DNA of 33,048 nt from Haplosporangium gracile (lineage: Eukaryota > Mortierellomycota > Mortierellomycetes > Mortierellales > Mortierellaceae), in NCBI GenBank assembly GCA_015499985.1, contig JAAAUF010000443.1, forward strand, positions 1 to 33,048, given 5' to 3'. Position 1 is the first letter of the stretch. Every line of letters begins with the position of its first letter. A model generated the notes under the pieces. The model was not told the origin of the DNA. It saw nothing but the letters and a program-made list of their open reading frames with translations, and did no database searches. Made by a program: the position numbers and the translations under genes. Positions 11,049 through 21,378 of this stretch are shown here, in pieces.

Positions 11049-12720
11049 CTAACATCCTACTTCACCAATAAAACCCTCAACACCACTCTCCAACTCCTTC
11101 GGCGCAACTTCCTCCTGACTCGTATCTTCGACAGCAGCAGCACCATCGCGGGGGCGAGAAGGCTTGTCCCAGGGCAAGATAGCCCACGCCAACAAGAATC
11201 CAAATAAGCCCATCGCGATCATGGCATAGTACGCGTTCCGGAACTCTTTCATCAATGCCGGCCCACTCCTCACTGCACCACCGCCATTCCCGTTTGTCGA
11301 AATCGCAATCAAGTTCAGGATCGCGATCCCGAATGGTGCATCGAATTAAGGACCTGTGTTGTACAACGCTCCGACAAGTCCTTGGTCCTTGCTCTCTGCA
11401 TCCCGGACGGCTGTAGTCAGGAATGGGAGAAGAGTGAAACTCATCCCGATGATGTGGATAATGAATGCCGGAAAGGGAAGCGCTCAGTAGGAGATATGCT
11501 CGTTGACGAATGAGAACATCGACGCTGTGACGCAGCGAGGCAGGAAACCCGCCATGATCAGTGGTTCGAGAGGCAGTCTTGGAAGTACTCGACCTAGTCC
11601 ACCAAACACCACCACCGCAAGAACATGGACTAGGATCCCCAGCGCCGTCTGTAGAGCAGTCTGTTGGTAGACCTTTTGGAAGATCATGTTGGCATAGTAA
11701 ATGACCTTGGGACTTCGCCATGGAGACAAACGCGAGGATGACAGAGGTCGAAAACGACGAGACTTTCCAGATGCGGAGGGGCATAATCGGGACTTGGACG
11801 TGGTTCTCGATAAATATAAAAGAGATGAGCAAGGCCAGTGATTCGATGAGGGTCGGTAGGATCTTGCCGTTGACCCAACCATAGTCAACCCCCGTGGAGA
11901 TATAGTAGACGATCCCAGTGATGCTAGTGGTAACAGTGACAGCACCTAGAAAGTCAACCTTGGGTCATTCAGCCTTGGTTAGATCCAGAGGGATGGCGAA
12001 AAAGTTGAGAGGCAGCAAGATAAACGTAGCGATCGCCGAGATGCGAATGATCTAGTGCCATCCAACGCTGGAGTTCAGTCCGCCAGCGAGAAGGATCCCC
12101 GTGGTGGAACCCAACCCACCAAAGATGCCAAAGACCGAGAAAGCCTTGGTCCGTCCGGGGCCGGCGGGGTAGTTGGTAGTTTTGAGCGCCATGGCTGTTG
12201 GGACGGTGCTGGTGGTGCCCATATTTTGGGGAGTACGGGAGAGGATGAACATGAGCGGAGAGGTCGAGAAGAAAACGATGAGTACCCGCAGGGCGAACCA
12301 GAAGAGGCCTAACATAAACACCCTGCGGTGGCCAAAGAGGTCTCCCAGTCGGCCGGAGAGGGGGAGGAGATTGGCAAAGGAGATGGTGTATGCGTTGGGA
12401 ATCCAGAGCACCTCCGTCACCGAGAAGTCCAGATCCTATGCGATTGAGAGAACAGCTACTGCGACCGATGCGCTGTTGCCTACAAAAGAAATAGTTCAGA
12501 GAAAAGGAGCTTTAGCTGCCACCTAGTAAAGTATGGTTGAAAACAAAAAATCATAATAAAATTATGTTCAAGATCGAAAGACACATATTTATTTCAAAGA
12601 ACTGGGGGAAACAACATAGAGAAGAATGTGCCTTAGCTTCTGACGCAGGTAGTCGATGCCCTTGAGGCGACTAGGGCCAGGCAGCGTTGGTGAGGGTGGA
12701 CTGGGTTCCTTTCCAGCCAT
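11049..12720 (-). pseudogene. DHA2 transporter pseudogene, copy 2 of the array
   Basis: The whole transporter can be followed from MAGKEPSPP (ATG at 12720) to the stop at 11049, but it is broken repeatedly. Exon 1 loses frame just before the conserved AQFFD segment and ends in a stop near 12590. In-frame stops lie at 12436-12438 (in place of Gln of IAQDL), 12052-12054 (the WQW segment), 11965-11967 (before PKVDFLG), 11484-11486 (Trp of SYWAL) and 11346-11348 (the LQLGAPF segment). A 2-nt deletion near 11704 shifts frame at AKSQG. Motif A (GRLGDLFGHRR) and the glycine-rich helix-5 segment are still legible. The nearest relative is copy 3 (13778-15475), with stretches of perfect identity. Decay appears advanced but not ancient. 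Confidence 0.92.
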
Positions 12721-13777
12721 GTTGGTAAAATGTACTTGAAATGCACTGATTTTTTTTACTAACGTTTTGACCAGTTACTGTCGTCGATTTTTTTTGTCTG
12801 TTAGCCTATCCCTTCCTTCCATGCCCTTATATATTTTTTAGTGCACCTACACAACATCGTTATTCCCCCTGCTAGTACCTGGCAAAACCCATGCCAGACA
12901 ACTATTCTGCCTTTGACAGGAGCCTTCGCTCCCACTTGCTGTAGTTCAACGATCACTCACCGATCGTCCAACTTCCCTCTGTCAAACATCTACTGTCCCC
13001 CACATTTTTGACAGGGTGAGTACCTTCCAGGTTGTGTACCTTACCAGAGGGGAGGACGATATAAAAAAGTCTAAAGACTCCAAATCAAGCTCTTTTTTTT
13101 TTTTTTTTTTTGCGTTTTGTAAATTAAATTACTCGCCGCCATTTCTTTTTTTTTTTTGCGCAGTTTGCAAGTTAAATTACTCGGCGCCATTGCTTTCTTT
13201 GTTGTTCTGTTCGCCTTTATGTCAGAAGGGTGTGAAGAGCAAGGAATGAAAGGAAAGAAAAAGTAAAGTCATAAAAAAAACGATTGAAAGCGCATGGCCA
13301 CGCAACACTAATAGGATGTCTCCCAGTCAAGCTCTCAGCCTGCGAAATAAAACAAAAAATCAGTCAAGGAATACGTGGTATTGCTCACCCGATTTAGACA
13401 TCACCGATTGAGCCTTGTTTTGCCTGAGAAAGAGAAGATGAACCCATAATACATTGTCAGATGGTGTCGATGGAGCGTAAGCGGCCCCAAATGATGCTTC
13501 ACTTCTTCTTCTTTTTTTTCGCTTCAAAATAATAAATCCTTTTCTTTTCTATGCCGCCGAGTCAAATCGATTTTGTATTTTTATTTTCTATTTTTCTACT
13601 CTTAAGAAAAAAGAATACGATGTGCTAAACTAATCTACTGCTAGAATAAAAAAAAGACACGAACGTCCGTCTTGCTACACTCGTCTTCACTACTACTAAT
13701 CTTTTACCCGCATCATCTACTACCACTAAATCCACCAGCTATATGAGCAGTAACAACCCACAGTCTTGCCAATAACA
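12721..13777. other. Upstream DNA of the pseudogene, duplicated with copy 3
   Basis: No intact gene. A TATATAAG-like element (minus strand, 12826-12834) lies about 106 nt upstream of the pseudogene ATG. Blocks at 12878-12905, 13005-13048 and 13288-13405 recur in the same order upstream of copy 3 (about 15689-15715, 15821-15864 and 16062-16180). The duplication unit therefore extends well past the promoter. The remainder (13410-13777) is the 3' flank of copy 3, A/T-rich with nothing recognised. Confidence 0.6.
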
Positions 13778-15475
13778 TCAGCGCTCCAAAACCTCCTCCT
13801 TGTCTGCATAGCCAGTTGTATTCCTTCCAAGCCGATCAATTCCGCTGCCACCATTCTCCAACTCAGAAGGCTCGAGCTCGACCTTGTCGTTCTTTTTCAC
13901 AGTAGGACGAACAGGCTTGTCCCACGGCAAAATAGCCCACGCTAAGAAGAATCCGAACAGTCCCATCGCGATCATGCCATAGTACGCGTTCCGGAACCCC
14001 TTCATCAACGCGGGTCCTCCTCTCACTGAATCAGTACTGTTGCCGTTGGTAGAAATCGCAATCACATTCAAGATCGCAAGGCCAAAGGGCGCACCCAGCT
14101 GGAGACCAGTGTTGTACAACGCACCAACTAGCCCTTGGTCCTTGTTTTCGGCGTCGCGGACGGCTGTGATCTGAATCGGGAGGAGAGTGAAACCTACTCC
14201 AAGGATATGGAGAATAAACGCCGGGAAGGGAAGCGCCCAGTACGAAGTATGTTCATTTACAAATGAAAACATCAACGCCGTGACACACCGGATCAAGAAC
14301 CCAGCCATGATCAAGGGTTTCAGGGGCAGACGAGGAAGAATCCGGCCAAGTCCACCAAACACCACCACGGCTAAGAGGGCATGGACCAAGAACCCAAGGG
14401 CGGTCTGGAGAGCTGTCCATTGGTAGACCTCTTGAAAGACCATGTTGGCGTAGTAAATGACACCTTGGGACTTTGCCATGGAGACAAACGCGAGGATGAC
14501 AGAGGTCGAAAACGACGAGACTTTCCAGATGCGAAGGGGCATAATCGGGGCTTGGACGCGGTTCTCGATGAAGATGAAGAGGACGAGCAAGACTAGTGCT
14601 AGAAAGAGAATAGGCAGAGTCTTGCCGTTGGCCCAGCCATATTCGACGCCTGTGGAGATATAGTAGACGATCCCAGTGACGCCGAGAGTAACAGTAACAG
14701 CGCCCAGGAAATCAACCTTAGGCTTCTCAGTCTTGGGCGGCTCGACAGGAATCACGACAAAGCTGAGAGCTAACAGGACAGATGCCCCAATTGCCGAGAT
14801 ACGGAAGATCCATTGCCATCCAATGCTAGCGATCAGTCCACCAGCGAGAAGAGTTCCAGTAATGGCACCCATACCGCCAAAGGCACCAAAGATCGAGAAG
14901 GCCTTGGTTCGCTCGGGGCCGGCGGGATAGTTGATCGAAATGAGGGCCATCGCGGAGGGGACGGTAATGGCGGCGCCCATACCTTGGAGAGCGCGGGAGA
15001 GGATGAACATGATCGGGGATGTTGAGAAGGAAACGATGAGTGCCCAGAGAGCAAACCAGAAAAGGCCAATCATGAACATTCTCCTGTGGCCAAATAGATC
15101 GCCGAGTCGACCAAAGAAGAGAAGGAGACCACCAAAAGAGATGGTATATGCGTTCAGGATCCAAAGCACCTCTGTTACCGAAAAGTTGAGATCTTGAGCG
15201 ATTGGGAGAACAGCTACCGAGACCGATGCACCATTGACTACAGAAAAAAAGATGGAAGAGTATATGGTTTAGTTTCTGAGATGCATAGCACATACACAAG
15301 CAAACGATTGTTTTGACAACATACAGTTCGAAAATTACATACCGATATCGAAGAACTGGGCAGTAGAGACAACATAGAGGAGAGCGAATCTCAACTTCTG
15401 GCGCAAGCGGTTGATATCCTTCAGGTTCTCAGGGACGGTTAGCGTCGCCGAGGAAGAAGCGGATGCTTGAGTCAT
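13778..15475 (-). CDS. DHA2-family major facilitator transporter, copy 3 (two exons)
   Basis: Minus-strand exons are 15475-15343 and 15237-13778, with a 105-nt phase-1 intron (donor GTATGT, acceptor TGTAG), giving 530 residues. The N-terminal tail is short (MTQASASSS). Helix 1 spans ALLYVVSTAQFFDI and the junction into NGASVSVAVLP. Motif A is GRLGDLFGHRR and the helix-5 motif C-like segment is GAITGTLLAGG. The protein ends in a charged tail (KKNDKVELEPSELE). Family and expected role are as for copy 1: a 14-helix proton-coupled exporter with unknown substrate. It shares a 64-nt perfect match with copy 5 and a 59-nt perfect match with the pseudogene, suggesting gene conversion. A minus-strand TATATAAAAG element lies at 15610-15620, about 135 nt upstream. 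Confidence 0.95.
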
Positions 15476-15609
15476 TCAGGTGAGATGAAGTATGGGTTGG
15501 TAGGAGAGGATGGATGATACGAGTAGAAGATAAAGAAGTAAAAGGAAACCTATGAGGAATGATCTTTTTGTTGTTGTTGGTCTGTATGGGTTGTTCATCC
15601 GACCATGGC

Positions 15610-15620
15610 CTTTTATATAT
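15610..15620 (-). promoter_or_regulatory. TATA-like element of transporter copy 3
   Basis: The minus strand reads TATATAAAAGG about 135 nt upstream of the ATG at 15475, in the same relative place as the weaker TATATAAG of the pseudogene. Confidence 0.5.
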
Positions 15621-16657
15621 TTTAGCAACCATGGGTGCGAAGCCAACCTGATTATCAATTCATCCTTCACTTGAAGCAAGTGGCTATGGCGAAGCCTATG
15701 CCAAACAATTATTCCGCACTCGCGCCCTGTCAAGAACATTCTCTTTTCTCACAAGTTCATCTAACGCCTGTTCTTTATTACCCTATTAATACTAGCTGTT
15801 AAAATATATTGTCTCTCTTATTTTGACAAGGTGAGTACCTTCCAGGTTATGTATCCTACCAGATGAGCCAAAAACAAACACCCCCCCCCCCTCCCAATGC
15901 ACTCTGACGCAAAACTCTTTTCCTTGCTTTTTCTTTTTTATTGTACAGTTCTGACAGACAGACGAACAGATTACTCAGCATCCTTGTTTGTTTACTTTGT
16001 TAATTTTGTGTGTGTGTGTGTATAATTTATGAGGTTGAGAGAACGGGATAGAAAATACTGAAGAGAACATGGTCATGCAACACCAATGGAGCGCCTCCTT
16101 TGATCACGCCACTGCGCAAAAAACTGTCAAAAACCAAGAAAAATATGCATTGCTCACCCGATTTAGGCATGGTTGTTTTTGACCTTTTTACCTGGGGTAA
16201 AAGTGAAGCCGTGACACAATTTTTTTACGCCATGAGTCCCGCATCCAATGGAGTCTAGACCCTCATTTTTTTTTCTTCGTTCTTGCTTCTTCAGTCCTGC
16301 CTGAAGATAAATCATGCGGCTGTGTCGAATTGCGAATAATCAAATGGTAATCCCCAATGCGTCAGCAGCTCCAACCAAAACTCATCCCACACCTTTCTTC
16401 ATATCTTCTCCTCCGATGCTATTTCAGAAATGACGCCTTCTTTCATCAAACACCATGCACTGCAAATGGAGTAAGCAGTAACCACTCATCATTTGACCCT
16501 GAATAATCATACAATTGTGTCACAAGATTCACCCTTTCATGTTTTTTTTTTTGGTACTCATGCCCTTTTGAGGCAGACAATGATCGCCAACATCCTCATG
16601 CACCGACTCAGTCATTTGTAGTGTGTGTATGTGTATACTACCAGAATATTAACTGCT
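15621..16657. other. Upstream flank of copy 3 and downstream flank of the Fanzor remnant
   Basis: No intact gene. Up to about 16180 the stretch matches the pseudogene's upstream DNA block by block. A short TG microsatellite lies at about 16009-16021. From about 16190 to 16657 the sequence lacks a counterpart in the other unit and lies immediately 3' of the Fanzor remnant, where the element end and guide RNA would be expected. No terminal repeat was recognised by eye. Confidence 0.4.
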
Positions 16658-17733
16658 CTATCTACTAAAAGACAGTCCCTTGTCGCATCCTAGTGGGTGG
16701 ACTTGGGGTGAAAGTCGTCCAGCATGGCTGGTGTTGTTGGTGGGGAGAGAGAAGGGGCGGTAGGGCGGGAGGGCGGAGTGGTCTGAAGAGAGCAGAATGG
16801 ACGTCACCGAAATCGCGGTGTTGTTAGCGGCATTCGCATCCCGGCCCATCGTTCCATGGCCTCCTCGTCTCCGTGGGCACATTGGATTTTTGCAGTCCAC
16901 GGATCCATTGAGCCTGACGGTTTTGGGCTCACCATCTCGGACTCGTTGACCACGCGAGAGAAAGACGGGCACAAAGCAATAAGAACAGATACGACTTGTG
17001 CGGTTCTCGTTGCTATGCGCGACAGTGCCGTACTTCCCATGCTCCTTTGTCAACTTGGACCCGCCCCGCTTCTGGTGCCCTTTTATCCTGCTGCCAACGG
17101 AGGCCCCGGCTGCTCCATGTAGTACGACAACAGCCACATCCCTCTTGCGAGGGATGGATATGGGTGCTATGAGAGCAAAGAATTTGAAAAAGTTGTTTTT
17201 GTTGGCCAAAATGGGTCATGCAGCAGGCAATCAAACATATGCCCTCATTGCAATCAATTGAATGTTTCCTTACCTTTGGGGTTGATGGTGGTGTTGTTGA
17301 CCTCGATCTTACTCTTCAATCCCTTGATGACAGCCTCCTTCACATTGGATCGTTGCTCGGCGGCCAGAGTTGCGTACACACGCTTCGTTCTGATTTCCTG
17401 CTCCCGCAAATCCCTCAGACGCCACATTCCACCCTCAAACTCACGACAGGCTTGACAAGCACCTCGACGGACTTCCTGAGCAGAATCGATCGCATCTAGT
17501 GTGAGGGCTTGGTCGATCGAGTTGCTCGACAGTTCCACGTGTGCTGCTCGGGTAGCGATTGCATTCGGGGTATCGGTGGTGAGCTTCTTCTCCCGCTTTT
17601 TCTGATTTTTGTTCGAGAAAGTTAAATCGTTAAGCAGCGGTGCGGTTACTGTGTAGGTAGGCGGGAGAACCGCCAGATCTCGTTCCTGCTCTTCATGAGG
17701 CTTCTGGCCGACGTCATCATCCGCCACTTGCAA
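16658..17733 (-). pseudogene. 5'-truncated Fanzor (eukaryotic TnpB-like RNA-guided nuclease) remnant
   Basis: Two minus-strand exons are visible: about 17730-17274, then 17166-16658 after a 107-nt phase-1 intron (GTAAGG to CATAG). The last exon carries the C-terminal hallmarks of the family: RTSRICSYC (first zinc-ribbon pair), CKNPMCP (second pair) and GRDANAAN, the RuvC-III motif with its catalytic Asp, followed by LPPYRPF near the end. The first exon has the charged helical segment REFEGGMWRLRDLRE typical of the middle of these proteins. The exon's 5' edge follows an acceptor-like TTTGCAAG, but the RuvC-I region (an Asp in a hydrophobic strand) and the N-terminal domain are not found before copy 5 of the transporter array begins at 18007, so the copy is truncated or has undetected exons. 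Intact members cut DNA guided by an omega RNA; this copy is presumably inactive. Confidence 0.72.
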
Positions 17734-18006
17734 AAAGAGAAAGAAATAAAGACATTGGTTATTAGCATTTTCGATCTATAAAGGGTATATTGCAAGACAT
17801 TGTGCAAATGTTCATTTTCGAGTTTGATAGTTACTGGAGAGAAGCTCAAAGCGTTACTTTATTAGGTCCTTCTCAGGCCCTCTGCGCACGACTTAAGGGT
17901 TGTCAAAAGCGTGATCGCTTTTCCTTTTGAGCACTTGATTTTCCACGCCAAAAAAAAAAATGATGTGCTATGTAGAACCATCGACTCGAAAAGTAAGCAA
18001 GCTATC

Positions 18007-19933
18007 CTACGCTTTATCAAGCTTATCAAGACTACCAATAGTACTCGCGCCACTATCGCCACCAACACGAGCAATAGCAGATTCTCCTACAACTGCAGAG
18101 CCCAATATCTCCTTCTTTTCACCCGAAGCGCCGTTCACATCCGTCACCCTTCCAAGCTCATCGATCGTCCCACTCTCCAACTCGGAAGGCTCGACCTCGA
18201 TTTTGTCACTCGTCTTGACCGCAGGACGAACAGGCTTGTCCCAGGGGAGGATCGCCAGTGCCAGGAAGAACCCGAACAGACCCATCGCAATCATGGCATA
18301 AAACGCGTTCCGGAACCCCTTCATCAGTGCGGGTCCTCCTCTCACCGATCCACCACTATTACCGTTGGTCGAGATTGCAATGACATTCAGGATCGCGATT
18401 CCGAAAGGGGCACCGAGCTGAAGACCAGTGTTGTACAGAGCGCCTACGAGGCCTTGGTCCTTGTTCTCGGCGTCGCGGACGGCCGTGATCTGGATAGGGA
18501 GGAGGGAGAGTCCTACACCAAAGATGTGGAGAATGAACGCCGGGAAGGGAATCGCCCAGTAGGAAGTGTTCTCATTGACAAACGAGAACATCAACGCTGT
18601 AACACAACGAAGTAGGAATCCCGTTAAGATCAATGGCTTCAACGGCAAACGAGGCAGGGTCCGTCCAAGGATACCAAAGACAACAATCGCAAGGAGGGAA
18701 TGAACCAAGAAACCCAACGCGGTCTTGATAGGCGTCCACTGGTAGACTTCTTGAAAGATCATGTTGGCATAGTAAATGACTCCCTGGAATTTGGCCATCG
18801 AGACAAACGCAAGCGCGACTGAAGTAGTGAACGACTTGACCTTCCAGATCCGCAGCGGCATCAAAGGGTGGTGGACACGAGATTCGATAAATACAAACGA
18901 CATGATCAGGATGATCGCCACAACAAACACCGGGATCGTCTTGGCACTCCCCCAACCATACTCGACACCTGTTGAAATATAATAAACAATACCAGTGACT
19001 CCAAGCGTGGCTGTGAAGGCACCGAGGAAATCAACCTTGGGCTTCTTGTCCTTGGGAGGCGTCAAGGAGATGACAAAGAAACTGATCCCCAACAGGAAGA
19101 ACGCAGCAATGGCCGAAATGCGGAAGATCCACTCCCATCCAATACCAGCAATCAAACCACCTGCGAGAAGAAGGCCCGTAACTGCACCCAAACCGCCAAA
19201 GGCACCAAAAACCGAGAAGGCCTTGGTGCGCTCAGGGCCTGCGGGATAGTTGGTGGCGATCAGGGCCATGGCCGTGGGAATGGTACTGGCAGCACCCATG
19301 CCCTGGAGAGCGCGGGAGAGGATGAACATGATGGGCGAGGTTGAGAAAGAAACGACGAGTGCCCAGAGAGCGAACCAGAAGAGTCCAAACATGAACATCC
19401 TCCGATGGCCGAATAGATCGCCGAGTCGACCAAAAAAGAGAAGGAGACCAGCAAAAGAGATGGTATATGCGTTCAGGATCCAAAGCACCTCTGTTACCGA
19501 AAAGTTGAGATCTTGCGCGATCGGGAGGATCGCTACCGACATCGACGCTCCATTAACTGTTGGGGAGTGATGCAATTTAGGAGTCAGAGTCTGCCAGCAT
19601 CGATTAACTATTGGTTAATGCACTACAAAGAAAAACAAAAAACAAAAAACAAAAAACAAAAAACCAAACTTTTTTGAAAAGTAAAGGGTATGATGACTTA
19701 CCGATATCAAAGAATTGCGCAGTGGAGACAACATAAAGAAGAGCAGGCCTCAGCTTGAGACGGAGACGTTCGACGTCCTTGAGGCCCTTGGAATCCATTG
19801 GGACTAGGGCGGGTGCTTGCTGTGGTGGGGATGAAGGTGAAGATGACGGCACAAGAATCTTGTCTGCGGAGGGTTGACTGATTTGGACTATCGTGGATGT
19901 ATTTGAGGGAAGGGATGACTGTGGTTGAGCCAT
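18007..19933 (-). CDS. DHA2-family major facilitator transporter, copy 5 end of array (two exons)
   Basis: Minus-strand exons are 19933-19702 and 19556-18007, with a 145-nt phase-1 intron (GTAAGT to CAACAG), giving 593 residues. The long Ser/Pro/Gln-rich N-terminal tail (about 60 residues) precedes ALLYVVSTAQFFDI. Motif A is GRLGDLFGHRR and the helix-5 segment GAVTGLLLAGG is the motif C equivalent. The C-terminal tail is long and acidic to Gly/Ser-rich. The expected role is proton-coupled export of an unknown small molecule at the plasma membrane. The intron is lengthened by about five copies of a CAAAAAA repeat (19631-19665). A TATAAAAG element lies at 20149-20156, about 216 nt upstream. It is the fourth array member by position and lies closest to the Fanzor remnant, whose reading direction it shares. 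Confidence 0.95.
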
Positions 19934-20635
19934 GATAGAAAGAGGGCGTTATTCGATGACAGTTGGCTATCTGGTAAGAAACGAGGATGTAATGCAAGGA
20001 GGAAATGAACAAAGAACAGCAGCAGAAGATAAACTAAAGAGAGAGAAGAGTAAGAAAGGAAGGGAAAGGGGAGTGAAGAGCTTGATTTGTGTGAGGGGAG
20101 AAAAGCAATGAAAGTGTTGATAGAAAGGTGTATGGGGGCAACTACCAGCTTTTATATTTATTTCTTTCCTTTTTTTTTTTTTTGGCTTTAGGTGTTTGTG
20201 TTTGTTGAGCGCACTTGCTCTAATTAACTTTGGGTTTGTCATTATCCTCGTCTTTAAACCTGCACTTGGTGTCACAGTGCGCAAGCGGGAAAATCATTAA
20301 ACGTGGACATGACAAGTCGCACTTTGTTGAAAAAAAAGACATCTCCATCCAATTAAAGTTGTCAAGCACCGGAAGAAAAAAAAACAGTTCTACGACTGCG
20401 CAGATTCGACAGAAGCAAGAAGAAAAAACACGCCGGCTGGATAATGGCACACGCAACAGCTCAATCTCTCCCTACTCCCAACGAGAACGCTTCTCCCTCG
20501 CCCCACCAGTACCCCTGGATTACTCAATTACCTGTCCACCCTCACCCATTATTCTAACTACGAGTTGGCGGTAATTAGATGGATCTGGATGAATAGCGAT
20601 CCGATGGCTTTCAACTGGGAAAAGGAATATGCCTT
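19934..20635. promoter_or_regulatory. Promoter and upstream region of the last transporter
   Basis: The minus strand has TATAAAAG at 20149-20156 and a purine/pyrimidine-biased leader down to the ATG at 19933. A T homopolymer lies at about 20169-20182. No other gene is supported; the open frames seen at 20220-20574 are lysine/serine-rich and lack any domain. Confidence 0.45.
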
Positions 20636-20746
20636 TTACGCAGCAGCAGCATCTTCTAGCTTCCTTTTGAAGTGAGTAAACAACAACATCAAAACAATCA
20701 ACAACACTGTCAAAGCGAAAAGTCCTTGTTCGGCCTTTTTGAGCAT
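20636..20746 (-). CDS. Possible 36-residue single-helix membrane microprotein
   Basis: A short minus-strand frame reads MLKKAEQGLFALTV, then a hydrophobic run LLIVLMLLFTHF, then a charged tail FKRKLEDAAAA and a stop. The charge pattern (basic start, one helix, basic then acidic tail) looks like a small membrane protein. The frame stays open upstream to 20962, with KGALEIPCYRN just before, so it could also be the last part of a longer protein. No family is recognised with confidence. Confidence 0.3.
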   Translation of the reverse strand: MLKKAEQGLFALTVLLIVLMLLFTHFKRKLEDAAAA

Positions 20747-21049
20747 GCCATTATTCCGCAGTGAGTGAACGTGTGTGTTGCGGTAGCAGGGGATCTCCAG
20801 GGCGCCCTTTTGTAGTCTTCCTTGGATTTGTGATGAGCAGCAGTGATGTCGGTGGGTATTAGGAAATATAAAATGAGAGTGTGAAGGAGTGTGTGTGTGA
20901 GAGAGAGAGAAAATGAAGGCAAAATGAGAGGCTGCTTTTCCTTCCCTTATTTTTCCATGCATAACGCGTTTAAAACCTCAATGATCCGAGGTTCTCTAAA
21001 TCCGTAAAAGTGGAAAAATCCTTACCCACCGTTAAAAAAAAAAAAAAAA

Positions 21050-21059
21050 NNNNNNNNNN
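21050..21059. other. Assembly gap (10 N)
   Basis: Ten N follow a poly-A run. The true gap length is unknown; a run of exactly ten N is usually a placeholder. Confidence 0.98.
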
Positions 21060-21378
21060 ACTCCAGCTGCTCCAAGATTCTAATAATGTCTCACTCATAT
21101 TGTCACTCGTTCTTTTGAGGACGCGGTCACCAAAATGTCAGCCAACTTACCTAAGAGTAGGAAGGGAGTCAAAAGTCTACAGGCGCAAAAGGAAAAGGTG
21201 GTTCAAATGTGGGGTCAAGTTAACACGCATATCGTTAGTTGACTTTGACAGTAAAAATAACTACAACGCAGCTGAACGTTTCTTACTGCCAAGACTTCTA
21301 AAGCAGCGAAGGCATGAGGGACGCGTCGGATTGACACCTCGGTATGCCATCAGCCCCTACCTCCGTCATGGTCAAACG

